The notes: generated from the sequence alone by a model not told the origin. A DNA stretch of 64,000 bases from Helianthus annuus (GCF_002127325.2 NC_035448.2:126516561-126580560), one strand, 5' to 3'. Shown: positions 11,425 through 24,272, counted from the stretch's first letter. Numbers and translations are program-made.

Positions 11425-12909
11425 GACTCATAAGGGCATTTTTGTCATTTAATAGGGTGTAAAAGAGTTAAACTAACATTCTGAATTATATATCTGATTA
11501 AATCAGTAAATATACTTAGTTAACTTTGTTATAACAGTATATTATCAAATATATGTGAATTTTATTAATTATAACCATCTTATGCGCCAAAAGGGCATTT
11601 TGGAAATTTCACATAAGCCCTAAAGGTCAAAACTGGGAATCTGAGTTTCAATCTTTAGTTTACTGTTATAATATAGAATTTTTCTAAATATATCAGTAGG
11701 TATTGACCCTTATACATATAAACTAGTTTTGACATAGACTATGTCGAAAAAAATGCCTAAAAAGGCGATTTGGGATCATTTCCGGGTTTTAAACGAAAAG
11801 CTGATATTTTTATAATTCCAGAAGGCTCAAAATAATACATTTATCATACTAAATTAGTAGAAAAAGGTTTGAGGCCAAAAGGATTTATAAAACCCATTTT
11901 ATAGCCAAAAAGGGCATAACCGGCAATTACCGAAATAAGTTTGGAACTCTAAGTTATATTCAGCCTAAAAATAAATAAAAAATCTTTAAAAATCCCAAAA
12001 TATTATTATATATCAGTGGGTATAAAGTTTTGATACAAAATTTGGGTTTAGTTAGGCTATATGCTAATTACGCTAATTAATTATCAAGAAAGCTCCTAAT
12101 TACGCTAATGAGCATAACTCTTACTCTAGACCTCAAACTGATATCAAATTTTGGGTACAAGTTTATAATTCGGTAACTAAGATGTTTACTCTTTTACATT
12201 TTCAAAAATCACATTTTATGGATATTTGGGCATAATAGTCAACATATGGCATTTTACGGAAACTTGCATACTAATTAGACAACTAGTGAACTAAGCCGTA
12301 TAATCACAGGAGGTTATACCAACATGTTACTAGGTCCAAAAGAAGCTCTAAGACATTCCTACTCTTGGCTAAAACGGGTCAGAACTGAAAGTCAAAGCGA
12401 GAGTCAAACTATGCGACTTTCGGTTCCAAACCGGGTTTAAACAGAAAATTGTCGAGTTGAACATGTTGAGACATGTTCTTATATTTATTACCAAATTATA
12501 TTAATGATCAAACAGGTTGCATGTACCCTATATTGCTAATCATGCGTTAATTTGGATTTAAACATTCTGTTGACTTTTTAAAGTATACTTTGAGTCGACA
12601 ATTTACATGGTTAGAGTGGGAATCTGATAATACCCTTTTAAGGGTTTGTTACCCACATAATTACCTTCTTAAAGGTATTTTTGATTCGAGATATTACTGA
12701 GTAATTATGGACTAATCTCGAAGTCAAACCTTAATTACGATGGTTTGACTTTTAGCTAATTAACTAAGCTAAAAGGGATTAAGGATGATTAAGGACACTT
12801 ACAAAAGTCCTAAGAAGGTTTATGGAGCCTAAGAAAAACTTGATAGCTGTCCAGGAGCTCCAGAAGTGAAGATGCAAATGAATGATCAAATGGTCACAAC
12901 TCATGCCCC

Positions 12910-12917
12910 TTATATAG
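12910..12917 (-). promoter_or_regulatory. Candidate TATA box of the inverted LTR A copy
   Basis: Minus-strand CTATATAA, at the position equivalent to the solo LTR A TATA box. Confidence 0.45.
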
Positions 12918-13093
12918 TGCACTAATGAGCTCAAGATCAAGACATGCAAGTCTACAATTGTTGTGTGATCACCCCAGGTGTCCCTATGTGGCTAAATACT
13001 ACCTAGCAAGTCCCTTGTTTCGAAAAAACAACCATTTAAGTCGGTGCAACAGGCTGAACAGGCAGTTGTCCAAAACCTGCTGCCAGCGACAGC

Positions 13094-13244
13094 CTTACGG
13101 ACCGTAAGCTTAAGGTCTTGCGGTCCGTAAGCTCCTCTTGCGGACCGTATGCTAAAACAGTTACGGTCCGTAACCGACCTTTGCTGAAATCGCCCAGGTA
13201 CCCATCTTACGGACCGTAAGGCTAGGTCCTTGCGGTCCGTAACC
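13094..13244. repeat. Cluster of TTACGGWCCGTAA palindromes
   Basis: Six full or partial copies of CTTACGGACCGTAAG-like palindromes occur in 150 bp. They lie about 180 bases upstream (minus strand) of the TATA box, the same place where solo LTR A carries a different palindrome (2,470-2,510). Confidence 0.75.
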
Positions 13245-13877
13245 GGTGGCCAGAAAACAAAAAATTTTGCAAACTTCAAAGTATTGACCATGATATTGAG
13301 TAGTGTCGGATTCCTCATGCTTTTACTGCAGTGTAGGGTCCACTAACTCAGACCTTGCATGCTTGCATGCCTTCTTACATGCTTTTGGAACCTAATGGGA
13401 GATTAAAGTGACGGAAAATCCAAGAAAGTCTTGAATTCTTATATTAGTTGAACAAGATCAATTAACTACTCCCAACTCCCATTAGACAAGGATTAAAAAT
13501 CAGAATTTCTTGTAGTAACATTTCTAACAATCCAAATTCCATATAAAAGATGGAACTTTATTTATTTAGAAACAACCGGTTAATATATAAGATGTTTATC
13601 AAACGATTTAAGGATCTTAGGATTTATAAATTTGGGTGTTCAGAGGTATTTTTAAATAACATGACGCACTCTCTTTAAAATCCTACCATACATCTTTTTA
13701 TCTGATTTGGTTTTTCTGACACGTTTGCCTCTCATGACACGTGTCTTTATTTTATTGGACAGGAATTTCCGAGGTGTTACAGAGTCAGAAATCAACTTAG
13801 TTATTTTTTTCTCGGTTTTACACATAGGCTCGTGGTCATGTGAGAAACATTTGTCTTTCATCTAACATGATATATAA

Positions 13878-13912
13878 CTAATGAATCCCCGCCACATTGC
13901 GGCGGGTGGTAA
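13878..13912 (-). mobile_element. Candidate Helitron 3' end
   Basis: On the minus strand a hairpin CCCGCCGCAATGTGGCGGG is followed about 10 bases later by TTAG and then T. Hairpin plus CTRR-T is the Helitron 3' signature, but the first base of CTRR is T here. The body would extend to higher coordinates. The 5' TC end was not found. Confidence 0.4.
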
Positions 13913-13917
13913 TTCTA

Positions 13918-13964
13918 TATAATAATAGTAATAATAGTAACAATAACAATAACAATAATAATAA
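13918..13964. repeat. Degenerate (TAA)n microsatellite
   Basis: AATAATAGT, AACAAT and AATAAT units. It corresponds in position to the long pure ATA array at 24,161-24,271 in the related segment. Confidence 0.75.
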
Positions 13965-14217
13965 ACAAGAACGTGGCAATATTAAGTCACATTTTTAATT
14001 AAATATGTAATGATGTAACACGCTCAATGTGTTGCCATATAAAATCACATGTTATCAGAAATTGTATAATATGTTACATCTTATACACATAGAACCAACA
14101 AAGTTCAATAAGGGGTAGTGATAAGGCCAAAGTATACCCTTATTAACCTTGGTATTCTCAACCGATAGAAGCAATGTTTTAAAAGTAGGTTCAAACCGGT
14201 TAGTAGTACCGGTTAAA

Positions 14218-14502
14218 CCGTCCGGTAGAACCGGCTAAACTGACCGTTACACCCGGTTAAAACGTCCGATAAACCTGGTTAAACCGTTTTTGAGTGCAAA
14301 AACCAGATTTTAAAACATTGGGTAGAAGAGCAATCAAACTTGTGTTAGTGTCTTTGAACACCATTAGTGAGAACCAAAATTCATATGTCCATATAAACAA
14401 GACAAACCTCGAAGGTTTTTTTTTTTTTTTTTGAAAGATAGACAAACCTAGAAGTACAAACAAATAATGAAAAAGGGAAAAAGGTGAAAACAGGAGTAAT
14501 AG
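14218..14502 (+). repeat. Duplicated host segment, copy 2
   Basis: Direct near-identical copy of 1-280. Together the two copies bracket the 13.9-kb retroelement block. Confidence 0.85.
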
Positions 14503-14529
14503 GCGAACGATGAGTGAGTATATATCTTA

Positions 14530-14839
14530 GGGGTTGTTTGTTTACCTTTTAATGAGGCTCTTAATGGTTCAGACCTCTTACTGGTTCAGTACTTAATGGT
14601 TCAGACTGTTTGTTTCATGATCAGATGTCTGAATGGCTCAGACATTTGCCTCTGAATGGCTAAGTATTAAACAAAGTCTCAATGGTTAAGACCTCTAATC
14701 TGAATTGGTCAGACATTTGCCTCTGAAGGGTTAAGCATTATACTGTCTCTTAATGGTTCTGACCTCTTACTGGTTCAACACTTAATGATTCAGACCTCTT
14801 ACTCGTTCAATAACCATTCAGAAGTTGTCAAACAGCCCC
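14530..14839. mobile_element. PIF/Harbinger-like MITE, TSD TTA
   Basis: The ends are GGGGTTGTTTG and CAAACAGCCCC, with TTA on both sides (14,527-14,529 and 14,840-14,842). The inside repeats TTAATGGTTCAGACCTCTTA. It is related to the MITE at 4,574-5,387 and does not code. Confidence 0.8.
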
Positions 14840-14951
14840 TTAACAAACATATTAATAAAGGATACAATTTGTAAAATTTTAAGTACGAGACAAGATCTAC
14901 AATTTGATCAAATCATATGCATGACTTGTGCAATTTACAGTTATAATAATA

Positions 14952-16227
<1,276 letters not shown>

Positions 16228-16431
16228 ATAATAATATTATAAAGTAACAAAAGAGTGAAGTAAATTGGGAAAGGCGTTTGAGGAGTTGATTTTCCTTGTT
16301 CTATTCTAAATATAGGTATTAAGTTTTTATAGACATGTTAAAAAGTTAACATGAAAAACTAATGGGCATTCAACCCCAATGATCAAATTTAACCGATATG
16401 TATAAAAACGCCACATAATATAAACAATAAA

Positions 16432-16729
16432 GAGTAAATTACGTTTTTGACCCCTATGGTTATATCACTTTTACTATATTAGCCAAAAATAAGAATTTTT
16501 AACATATCTGCCCCCATGGTCTCTATAACTAACCACTTTGACCCCTAAGTCTAACCATTTTAGCCCCCATGGTCTCTATAACTAACCATTTTGGCCCCGA
16601 TAATCTCTAGACTTAGGGGCCAAAATGGTTAGTTACAGAGACCATAGGGGCATATATGTTAAAAATTCTTATTTTGGGCTAATATAGTAAAAGTGATATA
16701 ACCACAGGGGCTAAAAACGTAATTTACTC
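16432..16729. mobile_element. Foldback MITE
   Basis: GAGTAAATTACGTTTTT at the left and its reverse complement at the right bound a near-palindromic 298-bp element. CCCATGGTCTCTATAACTAA motifs inside occur in both orientations. Flanks are A-rich and no clean target duplication can be called. Class is uncertain. Confidence 0.75.
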
Positions 16730-16924
16730 AAATAAAATTACTAAACTATAGCAGTCATAATTGATAACATCATTCTCCAATTTGACCCAACAAATTCCCC
16801 GTTTATAAAAGTATGTTTTGTTAACTTACACAATGTTTAACAAATAAAAATAAATACAAATGTTTTTCGTTGCGTGTTTATCAAAACAGGTACCAACCGA
16901 GTGGTCGCACGCCTAAGGTGTCGA

Positions 16925-16941
16925 AAATTCGGGGTGTGACA
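16925..16941 (+). repeat. Possible relic LTR 3' end
   Basis: AAAATTCGGGGTGTGACA matches the GGGGTGTGACA ending seen in LTRs A and B. No matching start is visible upstream. Confidence 0.35.
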
Positions 16942-16971
16942 GTAATTTTTTTTTGGAGATGAGTCGAGTCA

Positions 16972-18050
16972 AATATAATATGTTTTCGTGCTTATTTTTA
17001 TGTACGTTTTCAGTTGGTCTATGTTTTGACATATGTTTTGTTCGAAACGAGTCTGGTCAAATATAATACGTTTTCATTAGACAATAAATTCGAGTTACTT
17101 TACGTTACGGTCATGTCGCAACGCGCAATACCATTGTTTAACTTAAAAACATTATTTTCTTACGTGCTTATTTTTATATACGTGTTGCTAGGGCTGTAAA
17201 CGAACTGAACGTTCAGCGAACAGTTCGTGAACCGTTCGGCGAGAAGTTCGTTTACGTTCGTTCGTCTAATAAATCAACGAACACGAACAAGAAATTTTGT
17301 TCGATTAATTAAATGAACGAACATGGACAAAAGTCTCGTTCATTCAATTGTATTCGTGAACGTTCGGTAATGTGTTCGTGAATATTCTTCGTTCATGTTC
17401 GCTTGTTTATGTTGTTCGTGAGTTTTTTTTTTGTACTTTTACTTATTTTATCTAAAATTTTTATATTCTCTAACTTTTATTTATTTTATCATCCTAAAAA
17501 TTAAAATAGAAAACCTGATTCCCACCGTGCTTATGCATCGTTCCCCTATCCTTTCTCAATATTCACCATTTACAAACACTATCAACCTCTGTTCCACTAT
17601 TATTGCTTCAAGTTCCTGCGTTCATTCCTCCGCCATCCACCGGCTAAACTACGTCGCTTTCGTCGATTTTATTTGTGTTTTGTTCGTGAACCGTTCATGA
17701 ACACATTCATTTCCTTAATGAACGAACACGAACATAAAATCCCGTTCGGTAAGTGTTCATGAAAGTTCATGAACAAATTTATTTTCTTAACGAACGAACA
17801 CGAACAAGGGCTTGTTCGTGTTCGTTCGGTTCATTTACAGCCCTACGTGTTGCTATAAATTCAAGTTGATTTACGTTTCAACGTAAATTTCTTTTGCAAA
17901 TAACTCAGGTCAATGATAATATGTTTTCGTGCTTACTTTTATGTACGTTTTTAGTTGTTTATATTTTAACATAAATTTTGTTCGAAATGAGTTTTGTCAA
18001 ATATAATACATTTTTATTAAACAATATAAATTCGAGTTATATTACGTTTA
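16972..18050 (+). repeat. Diverged direct duplication interrupted by a MITE
   Basis: Two units (16,972-17,105 and 17,911-18,045) share ATAATATGTTTTCGTGCTTA, ATGTACGTTTT, TTTGTTCGAAA, GTCAAATATAATAC and AATTCGAGTTA in order. With the 655-bp MITE between them removed they are about 280 bp apart. Confidence 0.7.
17190..17844. mobile_element. MULE-type MITE with perfect 10-bp TSD
   Basis: Ends AGGGCTGTAAACGAAC and the reverse complement of TTCATTTACAGCCCT, flanked on both sides by ACGTGTTGCT (17,180-17,189 and 17,845-17,854). The body is full of GTTCGTGAAC and GAACGAACACG motifs in both orientations. A 9-11-bp duplication points to the Mutator superfamily. No transposase. Confidence 0.85.
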
Positions 18051-18239
18051 AACGTCACCACAACGCGTGAGAAAATTTACTAATTATCATGAGAAAATTT
18101 ACTAAATACCTTAAAACTTCTTGTATATCCTTAAAACTTCTCGTAGCAAATGTGACCCTTTCTTAAATGAAATATATTATATTATACTACATATACAATA
18201 ATAAGATGGGAGAATAGTGTTAGACAGCTATTTAGCATT

Positions 18240-18740
18240 CCTTCATTGGTTCAGGTATATTACGATTTTAACCCCCACTAAAAATTACGAATCTTTCCCA
18301 TTTTCAAAGTTACGATTTTGCCCATGGTTAAAAATTACAGTGTTTTCATCGCTTTAGCTTTTGGCAAATTATGATTTTACCCCAAGTAAAAAAATTACAG
18401 TGTTGCCATACCTAGCACTCCCACATTGGTCCAGGTATAATACGATTTTAACCCCTGTTACAAATTACGAATTTACGCCAACTCAAAGTTACGATTTTGC
18501 CCCTGGTTAAAATTTACTGTATTGCCATCGCTTTAGCTTTTTGGAAATTACGATTTTGCCCGTTTAAATTCACATTTTTGCAATTAGTTTTGTTTTTTTC
18601 TCCCAGCCAAATTACGGTTTTGGCCTCGGCTCAAATTTACAGTTTTACCATCGTTTTTGTTTTTTTTCCTATCAAATTACGATTTTGCCCACATTGTAAA
18701 ATTACAGTCATGCCATCGGTTTAGTTTTTTTTTTTTTGAC
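18240..18740. repeat. Degenerate tandem array of TTACGATTTTGCCC motifs
   Basis: Units containing ATTACGATTTTGCCC alternate with AAATTACAGTGTTGCCAT. A longer period of about 175 bp is also visible (AGCATTCCTTCATTGGTTCA at 18,235 and a similar block at 18,413). Open frames across it are not genes. Confidence 0.7.
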
Positions 18741-21217
18741 AAAACTAGGGTAGTGTTTTGTTTTAATTGGTTGACTTGTAATTTTTATTTGTGTCAGACG
18801 GCTGGCTGACACACACTCATTTGGCCTGAAAAAAATACCATTTTGCCCCCAGTTTAAAATTTAGTTATTTCATCGTTTTAGTTTTTTTTAGCAAAAGTAT
18901 GAAGTGTTTTGTTTTAATTGTTTACTCGGTGTAATTTTTTTGAAATTGTATTATGAGTAATATGTATAAGTAACCAAAATACAGACGTACATATTATGAA
19001 AGATAAATATTCAACTTGGTGACTTGCATATCTAATTCCTAACATATCTGACATCATGACCTGTGACATCATGATATGCTATATTTTTCTCAATTATCAT
19101 ATTTCATAAGCATTAAAATGAGGAAATAATACTTGGTAAAAGTTCTTCGCTATTTCAAGGTGCCTATTTGTCTTTCTTTGTTCTTCTTTATCGCTCATTT
19201 TACTTTTATGATAAATCCTTTTCTTGAATAAATGAAATCAGGTGATCTTAACTTTTTTTTAACGACGAAATTTCTATTAAAAAAATAGAAACCAAGCCAG
19301 CAAGAAGATGATTTTAATTGTAGACTAAACATATGCAACCGTAAGTCATACATATATGGTTTCTCTAATACCATTCGAGTTGGTGGTCAATGAACAAAAC
19401 AAAACCTTTTTGATGTGAGGTTTTGGGTTTAAGTCTTCCACGAATTAAATAAATTCGCATTTCAAAAAAAAAAAAAAAAAAAAGAAAATAAGAAAAAAAA
19501 AAGAGGTTTCTCTAATAATGCATAGCTTTATTGATACAATCATTTATAGAAAGTTGAAATCCACCCCCTTATGGCTCAAAATTTTTTTTCCTATCGCTAT
19601 GTTGGGTTATATGTTCAGGTTGGATATTCGATTCGGGTTAAAAAATAATAACTCCAAATAAAACTACATAATCTTCATTCATTCAAATGAGACGTTCTTA
19701 CACATAAAAAACAATGCTAAATATTGTTTAACAAAAGACCAAATAATTATAATGATGCGAGATAAATGTTAAGCATCTGGACGAAAAACTACAACTAAGC
19801 CCAACGATCTTTAAAATAATTTGTAACTACCTTTAAGACCTTTAAAATAAAAAAGAACTCTCAACTTTGATTTATATATAAAGTAGTAACAAACTTTACT
19901 TAAAGTTTATAAACAATTATAAAACTTACTAATAGGCCGTTCTTTCACATTTTTTAAACTCAATACGAAAATATGTATAAATATTTTGACAATAAACTTG
20001 ATAGAGGCAGTGGATTTTTTAGGCAAAATAATTGGCGGGTATGAATCTATATAATTTTAAAAATATCGGACAAAAAATCGGAAATATTACACTTCTAACC
20101 GAAACATTCGGGGGGGGGGGGGTGCACCCCCAGTCACTTAAAAGTTACGCCACTGAGCCGGTGGTATCAAGTATGGTTTCCCGGTGAATGCCTAAGCCAA
20201 AATCTGAAGTCGGCGTGAGCCCGGTTAAGATAATATAGTTTGATCGGAGTAGAGCAACGAGACTCTTTAATTTGAGGAGTGCACTAACTTAACACAAAAA
20301 TGTCACCGGTTCAAAAAAAATTTTTTATTGAAAGTTGAATACTTGATTGATACTAGACAAGTTGTAAGTTGAACACCTGATTGTTCATTAATGCATTATT
20401 TCATTTAGTCGTTTATGATACTAGGTTTGTGCTTCTTGTTTGAAATCCTCTTTACAGCTCATAATACTAGGTTTAAAAGAATAATCCCTATTAATCCAAC
20501 CTTTTTTCTTATGAGAAGTCCTTTTCTTATTAGAAGTTTTCGCAGAATAGGTTCACATAAATCTGAGGTGAGTTATTTTTGTTTGATTTATTTATTTATT
20601 TATTTTATCTTTGCTAAGGGTGTGTTATGAAATCTTTATCATAGAGGGAGACCAAAAATTTACGACTCCGATATAAAAAAAAGTTTCTGAAGTATAATTT
20701 ATCATGCTATGAACCGGTCGTAAAAAGAACTAGATATTTGTTTTTAGGAGATTGATTACAAGAAAATAAGACTTGTCGAGTATTTCAACCTGAGGGTGCG
20801 AAAGCGCCAATATTCCTCGGCTACTAATCCAACACCTCACCATTGAATTTGAATGTGCCTCTAACATTAGAAAATTTTATTAATAAAATTTATATTTATT
20901 AAATACTATGTGTCATTATGACACAAGTCAAAATAACTTTTCATTAAAATGCCAACTGCCCACTAGTAAAAGTGTTGTATTATTCAAATATGTATTATAT
21001 TTCGTTTATATCAAATTTGGTAAAACAAAATGTTGAATGACGAATATCACAACAAAATTTCTAAGCAAACATACTCTTATGCAATATATAAATGCATATA
21101 CATTTTCCAGCTAAGAATTATGGAACCAATTTCATGTTGAACATATAGTTTTTAATGAAATGAAACAAATTTCATTTCATTTACAATATAGCTGTCTGTA
21201 TGAACATGTGACATGTG
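18741..21217. other. AT-rich stretch without a recognisable gene
   Basis: No conserved coding frame seen. It holds a short LINE-3'-end-like piece (19,250-19,310), an A-run with upstream tRNA-like sequence that may be a SINE remnant (19,420-19,490), and a G-run followed by TTACGCCACTG near 20,110-20,156 that looks like one end of a small DNA transposon. Confidence 0.6.
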
Positions 21218-21423
21218 AGTTCATGAACTATGGTTTGCAAAAATTTTATACTTGATCCTAGTGGTTTACTAATTATATGCGTGGTCTCAAAAGTTGTCAA
21301 AAATGAACTCGGTTGGTCCCCTGACCTAACCTCTGTTAAATTTCTCATTTAACTATGTGTGAAATGACTATATTACCCTTAGAACAATTAAAAAAAAGAC
21401 ATACCCATCATCTTCTTCTCCAC

Positions 21424-22108
21424 TAGGGATGACAAAAAAGCCCAAGCCCGACGGGTATACCCGAAACCCGAAACATACGGGCCAGGTATACCCGAAGGCC
21501 AATGGGTATAGGCCGGGTACGGGCTTAAAAATATAAAAAATTCGGGTATGGGTACGGGTATGGGGTTTAGTGATACCCGCCCGATACCCGGCCCATTTAC
21601 CCGAATAATACCCGAAAGTATCATATTATAGATTTTCATATATATAAACTTAGTACATGTACGTATTACCTTCTCTATAGTCATATGTGAATATGTATAT
21701 GACAAGTGTTTAGTGAACATATAACTTATTTTTGAGCATGTATATTGGATATGAAAGTTATCACCCTTTATTATGTGGATGTTTTATGCAATTAAGTGGT
21801 CCTGATACAATTACTTAATTAAGTAATCGTTTTAATTTAGTTTAGTATATGTGGTCTGAATATGATATGTAAGTTATTAATCATATTTTCATTTGTTATA
21901 GTCGTTAAAATAGTAAATTATATAAACAACAAATTAAAAATTGCACATTAGTCCTAACGAGTATTTTTAAGAAAGTAACGGGTATACCCGATACCCGACG
22001 GGTAATTACCCGAAAAATACCCGACGGGTAACGGGCCGGGTATGGGACAAAGAATTACAACCGGGTACGGGCCTGGAATTACCAATACCCAGCCCATTGC
22101 CATTCCTA
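21424..22108. mobile_element. hAT-type MITE with 8-bp TSD TTCTCCAC
   Basis: It starts TAGGGATGACAA, ends GCCATTCCTA and is flanked by TTCTCCAC at 21,416-21,423 and 22,109-22,116. The body carries many ACCCGA and CGGGTA repeats near both ends. It sits in the left terminal repeat of the Pack-MULE, so it is the younger insertion. Confidence 0.85.
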
Positions 22109-22250
22109 TTCTCCACCCTTTCTTCTCAAATCAACCTGCAACACCCCTACCCAATCCCCCATTTCTGCAAATTGATTTCTTTCTTTCTTTAACCTCTTTC
22201 ATTTCAGATTATTTTTATACAACTGCTAGCTAGAGGCCTAGAGCAACAAT

Positions 22251-22530
22251 ATGAACCTTTTGCAGCATGATTTATCTTCGCCTGTGAAGACAGATTCTTC
22301 ATTTTGGACTATAGGTATGCAATTTGTTTATGTTATTCCTGCTCGGTGACAGTTTGTGATGTTATTCTGAACTGTGCTGTATGGCAGAGGATGATGTATT
22401 GCACATTACTCTGCAAAAAAGGGATAAAGGTCAAACATGGTCGTCTCCTATACATGGTCAGGGTCAGCTTGATCTGTATGCTGCAGATCTCGAACAGAAA
22501 CGTCTCTTTCTTCAGAGGTTTCAGGAGGAG
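22251..22530 (+). pseudogene. Captured exons of a NudC/CS-domain (NUDCD2-like) gene
   Basis: NudC-family CS-domain proteins act as HSP90-linked co-chaperones in dynein and cell-division pathways. Exon 1 ends at 22,314 in SSFWTI. A 73-bp GT-AG intron (22,315-22,387) follows, and exon 2 (22,388-22,530) reads EDDVLHITLQKRDKGQTW, SSPIHGQGQLDLYAADLEQ and KRLFLQRFQEE before a GTAAG donor. This matches the end of the CS fold and the following helix (WTLED ... RFQKENPGFDF in relatives). The C-terminal tail and most of the CS domain are absent. Frame and splice sites look intact, which suggests recent capture. It could be transcribed but cannot make the full protein. Confidence 0.8.
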
Positions 22531-22985
22531 GTAAGCTGTTGCAACATGGTGGTTCCGTAGTTATAGTTTTTGTTTTAATGAGGATAATTGATGATTCAAA
22601 CTTGCATAGTAACGTTCTACCTTCATTTGTTTTTTCGTCAATTTGCAGAAATGGGGGATTGGGTGGGGGTGTTGCAGGTTGATTTGAGAAGAAAGGGTGG
22701 AGAAGAAGATGATGGGTATGTCTTTTTTTTTAATTGTTCTAAGGGTAAAATAGTCATTTTACACATAGTTAACTGAGAAATTTAACAGAGGTTAGGTCAG
22801 GGGACCAACCGAGTTCATTTTTGACAACTTTTGGGACCACGCATGTAATTAGTAAACCACTAGGACCAATTATGAAATTTTTGCAAACCACAGGGACCAA
22901 CCAAGCATTTAACTCTAAATATATTCATAACTTCACTTACATTAACTTATTATATATTTACCTAACTACATATATTTATGGCTAT

Positions 22986-23228
22986 CAGGCGAGTGTGAAT
23001 GCGATTGCGTGGGCGCCGCATAGTTCGTGTCATATTTGTACTGCGGGTGATGATTCGCAAGCGCTTATTTGGGATTTGAGTTCTATGGGGCAGTCGGTTG
23101 AAGGGGGGTTGGATCCGATTTTGGTGTGTACTGCGGGTGTTGAGATTGAACAGTTGCAGTGGTCGTCTTCGCAACTGGATTTGGTTGCCATTGCTTTTGC
23201 GTCGAAGCTGTAGATTCTGAGGGTATGA
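22986..23228 (+). pseudogene. C-terminal fragment of a WD40 gene (LWD1/AN11/TTG1-like) with a nonsense mutation
   Basis: The frame reads [49 protein letters not shown] and [19 protein letters not shown]. This is the last WD repeat and tail of the LIGHT-REGULATED WD / AN11 family, which act as clock or anthocyanin/trichome scaffold proteins. The usual ending KLQILRV is broken: a TAG at 23,211-23,213 sits where Q is expected, and the normal stop TGA follows at 23,226. Sequence before 22,986 is unrelated, so most of the ~340-residue propeller is missing. It lies between the Pack-MULE and a Helitron 3' end, so Helitron capture is possible but unproven. Confidence 0.85.
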
Positions 23229-23445
23229 TTGTGTTAAAATGTTGGTCTTTTTTGTAATTGTGTTTGTTGGTTGCATTGATTTTACGTTGACTAGCCTATA
23301 TAGATTTGGGAATACACTGATATTTGCATTTGCTTCTTACCCATTTAAATGCTTTTAGTTTTTTGGTTGTGATTGTTCAAGAACTAAGCACCTGTGCATA
23401 GTGCTGGTCGAATAAAATGTCTTATGTATCACATATAGGTGTTTT

Positions 23446-23600
23446 AGGGGCGGCAATTTTTGACACGAGCCACAAACCCGATACGAAAGAAACAGGTTTG
23501 GGTCAATTAACACAACCCGTTTTAAAAAAGAAAACGTGTCGGGTTCGGGTTGACCCGTATTGAAAACAGGTCCGGGTTTGGGTTGACCCGTTTAACTATT
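23446..23600. repeat. hAT-like terminal fragment
   Basis: GGGGCGGCAATTTTTGAC followed by repeated AACCCG, GGGTTGACCCG and GGGTTCGGGTT motifs resembles the left end of non-autonomous hAT elements. No matching right end was found. Confidence 0.45.
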
Positions 23601-23724
23601 TAGAAAAAAAGGTTTTATATTTTTGTTTTTTCCGTTACATGTTTATATTATGCTTTGCATGTTATTCTAAGAAATCATATAAAAAATTATTTTGTAAATA
23701 CAATTTTTTTTAACACAACCCATA

Positions 23725-23754
23725 ACCCGTGAAGCTCACGGGTATATAACCTAG
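23725..23754 (+). mobile_element. Helitron 3' terminus
   Basis: A perfect 8-bp stem with a 3-base loop (ACCCGTGA, AGC, TCACGGGT) is followed 8 bases later by CTAG and then T. This is the canonical Helitron 3' signature (hairpin, CTRR, insertion before T). The body lies to the left and may include the WD40 fragment. The 5' TC end could not be placed by eye. Confidence 0.7.
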
Positions 23755-24160
23755 TAAATACATATATACATACAGGGTGAGGTTCTAGAATGCATACTGT
23801 ATTGATTCCATATATACAAATCCATCTAGAAATACATAAATACCTATACAATTATATATCTTTGTAAACATCATTTACACGTAAATGTAATTATTTACGT
23901 ACACTATACATAACTAGGAGTATTGTTCACTACGGGTGGTTTATTAGGGAACTCTAAAAAAGTAGGAAATCAGAAAGGAATCCGGTTCAAATGAACCCCG
24001 ATTGACCTTATTACAACGGCGTTGAAACTGGCTCATTGAACCCTAAAACTAAACTCTAAACCATAAAGCCAAACACGTGATATATACGTTTAGGGTTCTT
24101 TGAGCCGTTTCGCCTCCGGTTTCCCCTCTTTGTTTGAATGCACCGCCTCCTTGTTCTCGA

Positions 24161-24271
<111 letters not shown>

Positions 24272-24272
24272 C

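Larger units (their letters stand above)
11426..13781 (-). mobile_element. Partial LTR of family A in inverted orientation
   Basis: On the minus strand it begins TGTAACACC at 13,781. It follows the order of solo LTR A (about 1,867-4,190): the GACACGTGTC block, the TATA region, matching GTCAAAC blocks, the CTCTAGACCTCAAACTGAT block and repeated AAGGGCATTTTGG motifs. The last part of the LTR is missing at the 11,425/11,426 junction with the pol fragment, so a deletion or rearrangement joined them. Divergence from solo LTR A is substantial, so it is a different subfamily or an older copy. Confidence 0.75.
21218..22916. mobile_element. Pack-MULE carrying NudC/CS-domain exons
   Basis: Long inverted repeats face each other. 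The left arm is 21,231-21,423 plus 22,117-22,175, and the right arm is 22,638-22,890. Both contain GACCAACCGAGTTCATTTTT or its complement, AACAGAGGTTAGGTCA and the AACCTGCAACACCCC block. The left arm is split by a hAT-type MITE. The outermost ~25 bases differ between ends, so exact termini and target duplication are uncertain. The core holds two exons of a host gene and no transposase. Confidence 0.8.
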
